Part shown: positions 57,183 through 64,000 of the stretch, piece after piece
Layout: the number at the start of each line of letters is the position of its first letter
Numbering within the stretch: position 1 is the stretch's first letter
DNA from: Flavobacteriales bacterium
GTDB lineage: Bacteria > Bacteroidota > Bacteroidia > Flavobacteriales_D > Crocinitomicaceae
Direction: 5' to 3'
DNA: 64,000 nt
NCBI GenBank assembly: GCA_947488235.1
Contig: CANLAQ010000003.1
Location: forward strand, 25,438-89,437
Notes under the pieces: model-generated
Seen by the model: the letters and a program-made list of their open reading frames with translations, nothing else
Database searches by the model: none
What the model was told of the DNA's origin: nothing
Program-made: the position numbers and the translations under genes

Positions 57183-59330
57183 CTATTTATTATTGTCAAT
57201 TACATAATTCAAGACTTTTTCCATCAAATGCACCCTGTCTTTTCCTGTTACATTGTGTTTGTGCATTGGATATGGGAAGAAATCCATTTGAATTCCTAAA
57301 TCGACAAATTTCTTTATCAGCGCATAATTATGTTGCATCACAACCACATCGTCTACTGTACCATGAATGAGCAATAAATCACCTTTTAGATTCCCTGCAT
57401 AATTAAGCAGTGAAGCTTTGGCATATCCCTCTTTATTTTCATCAGGTTGATCCATGTATCTTTCACCATACATCGTTTCATAAAACTTCCAATCTGTTAC
57501 TGGTCCACCAGCAACACCCACTTTAAAAGTTCCAGGTTGACGCAACATTAAAGAGGTAGTCATGAAACCACCATAAGACCAACCATGGACAGCCAAACGA
57601 TTGCTATCGATATAAGGCAAGGACTTTAAAAAAGAAACTCCTGTCATCTGGTCTTGCATTTCAACTTCGCCCAATTGTCGGTGGATTTGAGATTCAAAGG
57701 CAAGGCCCCTTTCGCTTGATCCACGATTGTCTAAGGTATAAATGATATAACCTTGTTCCGCCATCCAATACATCCAAAGATTCGCTCCATACAACCAAGA
57801 ATTGGTAATCATTTGGGCATGAGGTCCACCATAGACATAAACCAAAACAGGATATTTTTTAGTAGGATCAAAATTACTGGGTTGGATCATGCGATAATGT
57901 AAGGTAGATCCATCTTTCGCTTTAATTTCACCCAATTGAGCTTTTCCAATTTGAACATCATTCAATTTATCAGGAAGCGCTACCAGTAATTTAGCCATTT
58001 TCCCATTTGTGGTCGAAATTAGAGCCTTATGTGGAATTGAGCCACTACTAAAAGCATCATAAACATATTTTCCATCTGTAGAAACAGTAACTGAATGCGT
58101 ACCTTCTTCCTTCGTTAATAGAGTTGTCTTACCAGTTTTCATTTCATAAGAATACGCCAAGGTATTTAATGGATTCTCACCCGTAGCAGAATAATAGATA
58201 CAATTACCATCCAAACTTGCACCAATTATGTTTTTGATTACAAATTTATTGTTGGTCAATTGCTTTATCAATTTTCCATTTAAGTCATAATAATACAGGT
58301 TATTAAATCCGTCTCTTTCTGAAATCCAGATAAAATTATTTGATGTTTGGTTCGGAAAGAAAGCTGCATGTTCTGGCTCCGTCCATGTTGTACTTTGTTC
58401 TTCAAATAAAGTCTTAATAAACTTGCCGGTTTGCGCATCGTATAGATTCAGGCGCATGTGATTTTGTGCACGATTGACCTCTGCAATTATTATGTATTGA
58501 TCATCTGGTGTAAAACAAACATTGGTAAGATAGTCATCAACCGCACCTGTAGGAGAAATATAGACAGTAGTTTTATTTAGACAATTATAAATTCCAACTT
58601 TAGGTTGCTCAGAAGCCTGGCCGGTCATGGGATATTTTATGGAAGTTAATGTCCCGGGGGTATCATTGATATTCAAAAGGGGATAATCATGCACTTTACT
58701 TTCATCTTTTTGATAAAAAGCCAATACATTCCCATTATGTGACCAAAAAATGCCACCTGAAATTCCAAACTCATTGCGCGCAATACTTTGACCCGAAACA
58801 ATATTCTTATCCTGATTATTAGTAATGGCAATAGAGGCACCGTTCAATTCTTTTAGATAAAGATTATTGTCGATGGTATAAGCTAATTTTTTAGTTGCTG
58901 CATGAAACATCACATTATCTGCCCCTTCATCAGCCCTAATGATCTCAGCGCCTGTTTTTGACTTTAAATCCAAGAGATAATATTTTTGACCATCATTAAG
59001 GAAGCAATCGTTGAAGGTCTTCCATTCCAAGCTTGCTAATGAAGTTAAATTGGAGGATAATATTTGATTAACTTCTGAGAGCGTCATCCATACATCTGGT
59101 GGAATATTGGTTGTTGATGCAGTGACATTTGACTTATAAAGCGTTTTCATATCCTTACTGAGAAAGGAATAAGAATTTGATTTTGGAAGCCATTGAAATG
59201 CAGTGATTCGTTCTGGACCATAAGCACGATATTGTTGACTTACAGCATCCTTCAATGTCAATTGTTTAACTTGACCAAAAGATAGGACGCTGCCAAATAA
59301 TAAGAATAAAATTGAGATCTTAATTTTCAT
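57183..59330 (-). CDS. S9 family dipeptidyl peptidase (DPP IV-like)
   Basis: 715 residues: a signal peptide (MKIKISILFLLFGSVLSFGQ), a beta-propeller region about 30-470, and a C-terminal serine-peptidase domain with nucleophile Ser585 (GWSYGGFMT), Asp in HGTVDDVVVMQ and His in PMHKHNVTG. It removes dipeptides from proline- or alanine-containing N-termini (family knowledge). Starts 3 nt after DUF2461. Located in the periplasm or on the surface. Confidence 0.92.
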   Translation of the reverse strand: MKIKISILFLLFGSVLSFGQVKQLTLKDAVSQQYRAYGPERITAFQWLPKSNSYSFLSKDMKTLYKSNVTASTTNIPPDVWMTLSEVNQILSSNLTSLASLEWKTFNDCFLNDGQKYYLLDLKSKTGAEIIRADEGADNVMFHAATKKLAYTIDNNLYLKELNGASIAITNNQDKNIVSGQSIARNEFGISGGIFWSHNGNVLAFYQKDESKVHDYPLLNINDTPGTLTSIKYPMTGQASEQPKVGIYNCLNKTTVYISPTGAVDDYLTNVCFTPDDQYIIIAEVNRAQNHMRLNLYDAQTGKFIKTLFEEQSTTWTEPEHAAFFPNQTSNNFIWISERDGFNNLYYYDLNGKLIKQLTNNKFVIKNIIGASLDGNCIYYSATGENPLNTLAYSYEMKTGKTTLLTKEEGTHSVTVSTDGKYVYDAFSSGSIPHKALISTTNGKMAKLLVALPDKLNDVQIGKAQLGEIKAKDGSTLHYRMIQPSNFDPTKKYPVLVYVYGGPHAQMITNSWLYGANLWMYWMAEQGYIIYTLDNRGSSERGLAFESQIHRQLGEVEMQDQMTGVSFLKSLPYIDSNRLAVHGWSYGGFMTTSLMLRQPGTFKVGVAGGPVTDWKFYETMYGERYMDQPDENKEGYAKASLLNYAGNLKGDLLLIHGTVDDVVVMQHNYALIKKFVDLGIQMDFFPYPMHKHNVTGKDRVHLMEKVLNYVIDNNK

Positions 59331-59333
59331 GAG

Positions 59334-59999
59334 TTAAATAAATTGATTAAAAAATTTCTGTAGCGGACGCCCAACCATAAAAGCATCAAAAAGTAGTTCA
59401 TCTAAATTATCTGCTAAGATCGTCGCTGCAGGAAAGCTCTTATAAAAGTACCATTGTTTATTATAAATAAGTTCTTGAATTTTAGCTTGTTCTCGTAATT
59501 CAGGTGAAATTATTTTATTTTTTGCACCATGAATACTTCCATAAAGACTTAAGAACTTTGGTTCTGCTATGATAGATTCAAATTCAGATAGATTTTGTGC
59601 AATGCCTTCCCGAATAGAGAGAATATCCTCTTTTTCCATTTCATAAATTCCACCATAAACTCTAAAGTGTTCGGGCGTCATTTCAAAATATACGCCATCA
59701 ATTGACTTACTTTTCTTCCCATTTGGCGCAATCACAGCAGAGCACATTAACTTGTAGGGAGTCTTATCTTTTGAAAAACGGATATCACGATTAATACGAA
59801 AAACACAATCTTTTGATAATAAATCATTAAAAGATGGATCTAAGGCATTAAATTTACCAATCATATGTTGGGTGAAAGCGCTGAAAGGTACTTTTATATT
59901 TTTCTCATAGCGTTTGCGGTTGACATCAAACCATTCCTTGTTATTGTTAGCTGCTAGTTCTTGAAAAAATGAAAGATAGTCTTGAGAAAAAAATGCCAT
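59334..59999 (-). CDS. DUF2461 domain protein
   Basis: 221 residues of the DUF2461 family (FFQELAANNNKEWFDVNRKRYE, RDIRFSKDKTPYKLMCSAVI, GGIYEMEKEDILSIREGIAQN). Function unknown, cytoplasmic. I choose the ATG at 59999; an in-frame ATG at 60089 would add 30 residues lying across the -7 box (60022-60015) and is unlike the family. First gene of the S9 peptidase operon, divergent from rpsF. Confidence 0.85.
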   Translation of the reverse strand: MAFFSQDYLSFFQELAANNNKEWFDVNRKRYEKNIKVPFSAFTQHMIGKFNALDPSFNDLLSKDCVFRINRDIRFSKDKTPYKLMCSAVIAPNGKKSKSIDGVYFEMTPEHFRVYGGIYEMEKEDILSIREGIAQNLSEFESIIAEPKFLSLYGSIHGAKNKIISPELREQAKIQELIYNKQWYFYKSFPAATILADNLDELLFDAFMVGRPLQKFFNQFI

Positions 60000-60014
60000 A
60001 TAAATAGATATAGA

Positions 60015-60022
60015 CAAACTTA
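60015..60022 (-). promoter_or_regulatory. -7 box (TAAGTTTG) for the DUF2461-S9-GT39 operon
   Basis: An exact minus-strand match 15 nt upstream of the ATG at 59999. It supports that start over the one at 60089. Confidence 0.45.
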
Positions 60023-60050
60023 CTAAAATACGCGAAAAAGTGAGTATATA

Positions 60051-60081
60051 TTTGTATGAAAGAAATAAAATAGTATCTTTG
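60051..60081 (+). promoter_or_regulatory. Full promoter of rpsF-rpsR-rplI (TTTG-N19-TATCTTTG)
   Basis: TTTG at 60051-60054 and TATCTTTG at 60074-60081 with 19 nt spacing. This is the strongest consensus promoter in the window, as expected for ribosomal genes. The leader is about 34 nt. Confidence 0.75.
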
Positions 60082-60118
60082 CAACCCAAAATAAATTATT
60101 AATTAATTGATTAACATT

Positions 60119-60469
60119 ATGAATTCTTACGAAACTGTTTTCATTTTAACTCCCGTTTTGTCTGATGATCAGGCAAAGGAAGCAGTGCAGAAATTCGAAA
60201 ATGAGATTAAGACCCTAGGTGGGACAATCAAGTTTTCAGAAAACTGGGGATTGCGCAAGTTGGCGTACCCAATCCAGAAAAAATCGACTGGCTTCTACTT
60301 TTTAGTAGAGTTTCAAGCTGAAGGTACGGTTATTGCAGGTTTTGAACTGATGATGAAGCGCGACGAGAGAGTCTTGCGTTTCCTTACAGTACGAATGGAT
60401 GTAGACCATGTAGCTTATGCTGAAAAAAGAAGAGCAAAATCTGGTAACACAGCCACTGCACAAGCATAG
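60119..60469 (+). CDS. rpsF: Ribosomal protein bS6
   Basis: 116-residue 30S protein pairing with bS18. It starts [12 protein letters not shown], with the conserved YE..FIL opening and the GxRKLAYPI motif ([15 protein letters not shown]). The ATG at 60119 is preferred over 60107, which adds four residues. The promoter at 60051-60081 is the best in the window. Confidence 0.96.
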   Translation: MNSYETVFILTPVLSDDQAKEAVQKFENEIKTLGGTIKFSENWGLRKLAYPIQKKSTGFYFLVEFQAEGTVIAGFELMMKRDERVLRFLTVRMDVDHVAYAEKRRAKSGNTATAQA

Positions 60470-60494
60470 TATTAACCCAGTAAAAAACTAAAAA

Positions 60495-60755
60495 ATGTCA
60501 AACGATATCCGTTATCTAACCCCGATTAATATTGATATTAAGAAGGATAAATATTGCCGATTCAAAAAGAGCGGCATCAAGTTCATCGATTATAAAGACC
60601 CGAACTTTTTGTTAAAATTGATCAATGAACAAGGTAAAATTTTACCTCGTCGTATCACAGGAACATCACAGAAGTTTCAAACACGAGTGAACAAAGCAAT
60701 TAAGCGCGCGCGTCACTTGGCTATATTACCATATGTTGGTGATATGTTAAAATAA
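60495..60755 (+). CDS. rpsR: Ribosomal protein bS18
   Basis: 86-residue 30S protein with the C-terminal block [31 protein letters not shown]. It follows rpsF by 25 nt in the standard order rpsF-rpsR-rplI. Confidence 0.97.
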   Translation: MSNDIRYLTPINIDIKKDKYCRFKKSGIKFIDYKDPNFLLKLINEQGKILPRRITGTSQKFQTRVNKAIKRARHLAILPYVGDMLK

Positions 60756-60787
60756 TCGATTGTAGAACGAAAAATAGTATTTGAATC

Positions 60788-61234
60788 ATGGAAGTAATTC
60801 TAAAGAAAAATGTAGATAAATTGGGTTACGCAAACGAAATCGTTTCCGTAAAACCAGGTTATGGCCGAAATTTCCTTATTCCTCAGGGATATGCAATTTT
60901 AGCTACAGCCAGTGCAAAAAAAGCACATGTTGACATGATGAAGCAAAAGTCTCACAAAGAGTCTAAAATGCTGATTGAAGCGCAAGAAATTGCAGCTCAA
61001 ATCGCAGAGCTTACGGTCACTATTTCAACCAAGGCTGGTGAAAATGGTAAGATTTTCGGATCTATCAACACCATTCAATTGGCAGAAGCATTGAAAAAAG
61101 CAGGTCATGACATCGATCGCAAATCATTGAAGATTAAAGATGAACCGATTAAAGAAATTGGAACATTTGAAGCTGAAGCACTTCTTTACAAAGGAGTTAA
61201 ACAAACTTTCAAATTTGAAGTAATCAGCGAATAA
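60788..61234 (+). CDS. rplI: Ribosomal protein bL9
   Basis: 148-residue 50S protein with the N-terminal MEVILKKNVDKLGYANEIVSVKPGYGRNFLIPQGYA motif, a long connecting helix and the C-terminal domain (GKIFGSINTIQLAEALKKAG). Last gene of the operon; a bidirectional terminator follows at 61248-61281. Confidence 0.97.
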   Translation: MEVILKKNVDKLGYANEIVSVKPGYGRNFLIPQGYAILATASAKKAHVDMMKQKSHKESKMLIEAQEIAAQIAELTVTISTKAGENGKIFGSINTIQLAEALKKAGHDIDRKSLKIKDEPIKEIGTFEAEALLYKGVKQTFKFEVISE

Positions 61235-61247
61235 TCAAACGCAATTC

Positions 61248-61281
61248 AAAAAAAGCCATTCTTATCGAATGGCTTTTTTTT
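61248..61281. terminator. Bidirectional terminator between rplI and CPYC gene
   Basis: Perfect 14-bp arms (61248-61261, 61267-61280) around a 5-nt loop with A-run and T-run flanks, serving both convergent genes. Confidence 0.88.
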
Positions 61282-61290
61282 GCTCAGAAA

Positions 61291-61908
61291 TTATTTGAAG
61301 AATTGATCGATTTCATCCATGGCATCTACGCCAAAAGTATCATTGTGCCATGCTTTTAAAACCATCTTGTTTTCAGAAAGAATATAAGTAGGGAATTGAC
61401 CTTCTGTTAATTTCAAGAGATCTTTGTGTCGCACTAGATAACTTGGATGGTCGATTCGGACTTTTACAAGTCCATAGCCCTTCATAAGATTCAAATACTT
61501 ATCCGCTTCCTTAACATTAGAACAAAGAACATTAATCTGTAAATTAATATGTTCATTTTTTTGCATCATGGCCATTAATGTCGAAGTTGCTTGGATACAA
61601 TAAGGGCAAGTTGGCAACACATAGACACTTAATTTTTTCACAGATGGAAATTCATTTTTAAGTTGTGTGCGATAAAAATCATTCGAAAAATCTCCGCTAT
61701 ATATGGGAGCGTATGCGAAATAAAGTGTAAACGGAAAAACTAATATTACAATAGAAAGAATAATCTTTACTGATTTTAATAGTTGAATTCTCTTAAAAAA
61801 AAATACCGCCAATAGAATTCCAATGATGATGGAAAATACAAAAGGAATCAATTTAGACCATGTCCAAGAAAACCCAATGTGAGAAAGAAATATTTCTAAA
61901 TTATTCAT
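61291..61908 (-). CDS. Membrane-anchored thioredoxin-like protein (CPYC)
   Basis: 205 residues: two membrane segments (about 20-38 and 47-66) then a thioredoxin-like domain with Cys101 and Cys104 in LPTCPYCIQA, a glutaredoxin-type CPYC motif, and a GQFPTYIL cis-proline region. It is predicted to be a thiol-disulfide protein with its domain outside the inner membrane. The target is unknown. The start codon is 3 nt after the T-tract of a terminator that ends the lipoprotein gene. Confidence 0.75.
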   Translation of the reverse strand: MNNLEIFLSHIGFSWTWSKLIPFVFSIIIGILLAVFFFKRIQLLKSVKIILSIVILVFPFTLYFAYAPIYSGDFSNDFYRTQLKNEFPSVKKLSVYVLPTCPYCIQATSTLMAMMQKNEHINLQINVLCSNVKEADKYLNLMKGYGLVKVRIDHPSYLVRHKDLLKLTEGQFPTYILSENKMVLKAWHNDTFGVDAMDEIDQFFK

Positions 61909-61910
61909 GC

Positions 61911-61932
61911 ATAAAAAAGGGGCTTGCGCCCC
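61911..61932 (-). terminator. Terminator of the small lipoprotein gene
   Basis: A 7-bp GC-rich stem (AAGGGGC/GCCCCTT, 4-nt loop) followed on the minus strand by a six-T tract. The tract ends a few bases before the ATG at 61908. Confidence 0.75.
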
Positions 61933-61951
61933 TTAAGATTAAATTCAAATC

Positions 61952-62170
61952 TTACTGAATTTCACAGTTGTAAGTGATTGTTCCTGAGGTGGCATCGCCA
62001 TTATCACAAGCAGCTGTTGCATCTTTTTTCTTTCCAGTAATAGTAGAGGAAGAAGATGAAGTTGGCAAAGTTCCAGAAGAATCAGTCATGGTACATTTAC
62101 ATGTGTAGTCTTTTGTACATGAGGCTAAAAAAATTAAAGATAAACCTGAAATAAAAATTACTTTTTTCAT
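61952..62170 (-). CDS. Small cysteine-containing lipoprotein
   Basis: 72 residues. Signal with lipobox LASC (Cys18), then a short mature region with CKC and further cysteines, a Ser/Thr-rich stretch and a C-terminal TYNCEIQ, suggesting disulfide bonds. Start chosen at 62170 because the signal peptide begins there. Function unknown. A terminator hairpin follows. Confidence 0.7.
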   Translation of the reverse strand: MKKVIFISGLSLIFLASCTKDYTCKCTMTDSSGTLPTSSSSSTITGKKKDATAACDNGDATSGTITYNCEIQ

Positions 62171-62220
62171 AATATAATGTTTAGTATAAGGCAATGATAA
62201 AAATAATATTTGAAACTTAC

Positions 62221-62592
62221 TTAATCTTGATCTAAATTATCAAATGTTTTTTGCTTTAGTTTGGCTCTTTTGTCCATTGCTTCAATAGTTTCTAACTCAT
62301 TAGTAACATACATTGAATACCAAGCTATGGTTGCAGATGGAATGACATCGGTCATCGGCATCATTTCTTCTAGGAAAGTAAAGGCAGCCCACTTCAATTT
62401 CTTGCCAAACAAAACATACACTAATATGGCAGATATCGGAGCAAGTACCAAATCGAAGATCTCCCCGAAACCAGGGATTACATATGAAAGAACACCAAAA
62501 ATGTCAATAAATATTGCTGCTACCAACTTTAGTATTTTTTCGTTTTCATATTGCTTTTTAAGCTGACTTTTTCTCTTTTCAATTTCATTCAT
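62221..62592 (-). CDS. Small membrane protein of unknown function
   Basis: 123 residues: a charged N-terminus (IEKRKSQLKKQYENEK), two closely spaced hydrophobic segments (about 20-65, with a GFGEIFDL break) and a soluble helical C-terminus. No recognised family. It ends 50 nt before the lipoprotein start and may share its transcript. Confidence 0.65.
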   Translation of the reverse strand: MNEIEKRKSQLKKQYENEKILKLVAAIFIDIFGVLSYVIPGFGEIFDLVLAPISAILVYVLFGKKLKWAAFTFLEEMMPMTDVIPSATIAWYSMYVTNELETIEAMDKRAKLKQKTFDNLDQD

Positions 62593-62712
62593 AACGCAGA
62601 ATATTTTTTATAAAATTAATGTAAATATCATTTGAAAAATATATTTATTGTGGATAATAATTTAATCTCCAGAATAATAAAACAGAAACAAAAGTCACCT
62701 CAATATTTTTAT

Positions 62713-62720
62713 TACTTTTG
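62713..62720 (+). promoter_or_regulatory. -7 box (TACTTTTG) for fabI
   Basis: An exact match 17 nt before the fabI ATG. The rest of the 145 bp gap shows no other element I can support. Confidence 0.45.
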
Positions 62721-62737
62721 AAAAAAAAATTAAAACA

Positions 62738-63553
62738 ATGGCAAATAATATATTAAAAGGTAAAAGAGGAATCATCTTTGGAGCCTTGAATGAGCAATCA
62801 ATCGCTTGGAAAGTAGCTGAACAAGCACATGAAGAAGGCGCGGTATTTGTATTAACAAATGCTCCAATAGCAATGAGAATGGGAGAAATAAATAATTTAG
62901 CTGCCAAAACTGGTAGTCAAATCATTCCTGCTGATGCTACAAATGTGGAAGAATTAGAACATCTAATTACACAAGCAATGGAGATTTTAGGCGGTAAAAT
63001 AGATTTTGTTTTACATTCTATTGGAATGTCCCCTAATGTTAGAAAAGGAGTGCACTATACTGAGAGCAATTACAATTATTACGGTCAATCAATGGATGTG
63101 TCTGCAATATCTCTTCACAAAACCTTAGCGACGCTATACAAGCACGAGGCGATGAATGAATGGGGATCTATTGTAGCTCTTAGTTACATAGCAGCGCAAC
63201 GAATATTCCCTGACTATAATGATATGGCAGATGCTAAATCTTTACTAGAATCAATCGCTCGTTCTTTCGGTTATCATTATGGAATCAAAAATAAGGTGCG
63301 TGTAAACACCATTTCTCAGTCACCAACGGTAACTACTGCTGGACAAGGAATAAAAGGTTTTACTGAATTCATCAACTTTTCAGAACAAATGTCGCCTCTA
63401 GGAAATGCTTCTGCGGTGGCATGTGCTGACTATTGTATTTCAATGTTTTCTGATTATACCAAATATGTGACGATGCAAAACCTATTTCATGATGGAGGCT
63501 TCTCTAATACAGGAGTAACACAACAAGTAATTGAAAAATTTGGTAACGAATAA
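62738..63553 (+). CDS. fabI: Enoyl-ACP reductase (NADH)
   Basis: Last reduction of the fatty-acid elongation cycle. 271 residues of the FabI type. Cofactor-binding IIFGALNEQSIAWKVAEQ, and catalytic Tyr150 and Tyr160 with Lys167, ten and seven apart exactly as Tyr146/Tyr156/Lys163 in E. coli FabI. A TACTTTTG box is at 62713-62720 and a strong terminator is downstream. Confidence 0.95.
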   Translation: MANNILKGKRGIIFGALNEQSIAWKVAEQAHEEGAVFVLTNAPIAMRMGEINNLAAKTGSQIIPADATNVEELEHLITQAMEILGGKIDFVLHSIGMSPNVRKGVHYTESNYNYYGQSMDVSAISLHKTLATLYKHEAMNEWGSIVALSYIAAQRIFPDYNDMADAKSLLESIARSFGYHYGIKNKVRVNTISQSPTVTTAGQGIKGFTEFINFSEQMSPLGNASAVACADYCISMFSDYTKYVTMQNLFHDGGFSNTGVTQQVIEKFGNE

Positions 63554-63568
63554 AAATATCAATCTATT

Positions 63569-63604
63569 AAAAAAGCCCTAAAGAAATATCTTTAGGGCTT
63601 TTTT
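63569..63604. terminator. Bidirectional terminator between fabI and DUF2490 gene
   Basis: Perfect 16-bp arms (63569-63584, 63589-63604) with a 4-nt loop and A/T flanks, serving both convergent genes. Confidence 0.9.
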
Positions 63605-63624
63605 ATTGTCCATTGGAGAGGTGA

Positions 63625-64000
63625 TTATTTTTTCTTGAATTTTGTGAAATCGATATTATAGGTAGTTGAAACCCATAGCGTATGATTGCGTTCTACTTTA
63701 ATCCCATCAGTCTTAAAAACCATTTGATTTAAATAACCCAATTGAATATTAAAATTTGGATTAAACCTCCACCCCAAAGCGGTAATAAAGCGATTTTGAT
63801 CTAATATATTTTTTGCTATACCCTTTCCATAACCTAAGAACACCTCATCATTGACATTTAAAAATAGGGTATTATTCGCCATTTCCTTTCTACTCAGAGG
63901 AACATTTACCATCATGCGATATCGAACTCGATTTCGATAAGTATCTTTTCCTTGCACAAAAGAACCTGAAGCATTACTCCAATTATCGATCAATCGTTGC
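63625..64000 (-). CDS. DUF2490-like outer-membrane protein (5' truncated)
   Basis: The C-terminal 125 or so residues of a gene that runs off the right edge; the frame stays open to base 64000 and the TTG at 63993 is a leucine codon in the reading frame. The visible strands (RNRVRYRMMVNVPLSRKE, LNVNDEVFLGYG, NRFITALGWRFNPNFNIQLGYLNQ) are those of the DUF2490 barrel family. Function unknown. It ends beside the fabI terminator. Confidence 0.75.
   Translation of the reverse strand, partial: QRLIDNWSNASGSFVQGKDTYRNRVRYRMMVNVPLSRKEMANNTLFLNVNDEVFLGYGKGIAKNILDQNRFITALGWRFNPNFNIQLGYLNQMVFKTDGIKVERNHTLWVSTTYNIDFTKFKKK

Noticed and set aside
1..64000. tRNA, rRNA, CRISPR arrays, insertion sequences, prophage
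   Set aside because: No cloverleaf, no spaced direct-repeat array, no transposase or phage gene, and no gap long enough was seen; xerD is the housekeeping recombinase, not an integrase at an att site.

Overview
The window is an AT-rich chromosomal segment from a member of the Bacteroidota, most likely order Flavobacteriales and possibly near Crocinitomicaceae (inference from gene content). Lineage markers visible in the sequence are secreted proteins with type IX secretion C-terminal domains of both kinds, a fused alpha/beta 2-oxoacid dehydrogenase E1, DUF4290 next to murA, a MurA with Asp at the usual catalytic Cys position, and recurrent TAnnTTTG -7 promoter boxes in place of E. coli-like promoters, with few clear Shine-Dalgarno sequences. 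It is compact core chromosome: no tRNA, rRNA, insertion sequence, CRISPR array or prophage was seen. The longest gap between genes is about 225 bp, so no stretch over 300 bp lacks a gene.

Layout. 1-8.8 kb: the end of a LolD-type ABC ATPase gene and a TIGR02757 gene on +, then a minus-strand block (membrane-anchored unknown, HMG-CoA lyase, pyrD, outer-membrane barrel, a 60-residue membrane protein paired with an ECF sigma factor, a helix-hairpin-helix envelope protein, a PorV/PorQ-like protein). 9-13.9 kb: mutA-mutB, a PKD-like periplasmic protein and ftsB. 13.9-17.3 kb: minus operon surE - small membrane protein - lpxB - spoIID-like. 17.3-20.4 kb: NlpC/P60 peptidase, sugar epimerase and glyA. 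20.4-27.6 kb: polytopic unknown, vWA protein, aroQ diverging from xerD, fused E1, gdhA. 27.8-32.1 kb: T9SS adhesin, DUF4197 lipoprotein, nucleoside phosphorylase. 32.1-36.8 kb: minus operon purL - DUF4290 - murA - tlpA-like. 37-46.7 kb: lpd, CotH/LTD secreted protein, dnaK, alpha/beta hydrolase, then mnmH - selD - small unknown. 46.7-50.6 kb: icmF and an Smr protein. 50.6-60 kb: hydrolase-like membrane protein, ferredoxin diverging from an acyl-CoA reductase, map, membrane protein, and a minus operon DUF2461 - S9 peptidase - GT39. 60-64 kb: rpsF-rpsR-rplI, small membrane/thiol proteins, fabI and a truncated DUF2490-like gene.

How the genes work together. There is a clear acyl-CoA and branched-chain amino acid theme: fused E1 plus Lpd, HMG-CoA lyase, methylmalonyl-CoA mutase and a fused isobutyryl-CoA mutase carrying its own G-protein chaperone. 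Envelope functions (LpxB, MurA, FtsB, SpoIID-like, NlpC/P60, T9SS cargo, barrels) are the second theme. A selenium branch (SelD and MnmH) makes 2-selenouridine in tRNA and is followed by a one-nucleotide-spaced small unknown gene.

No large undescribed system is evident. The most interesting signals are small: terminator hairpins that abut start codons, promoters that predict leaderless mRNAs, a xerD promoter inside antisense aroQ, the ECF sigma/60-residue membrane protein pair, the selenium-operon small protein, and two unusual membrane proteins.
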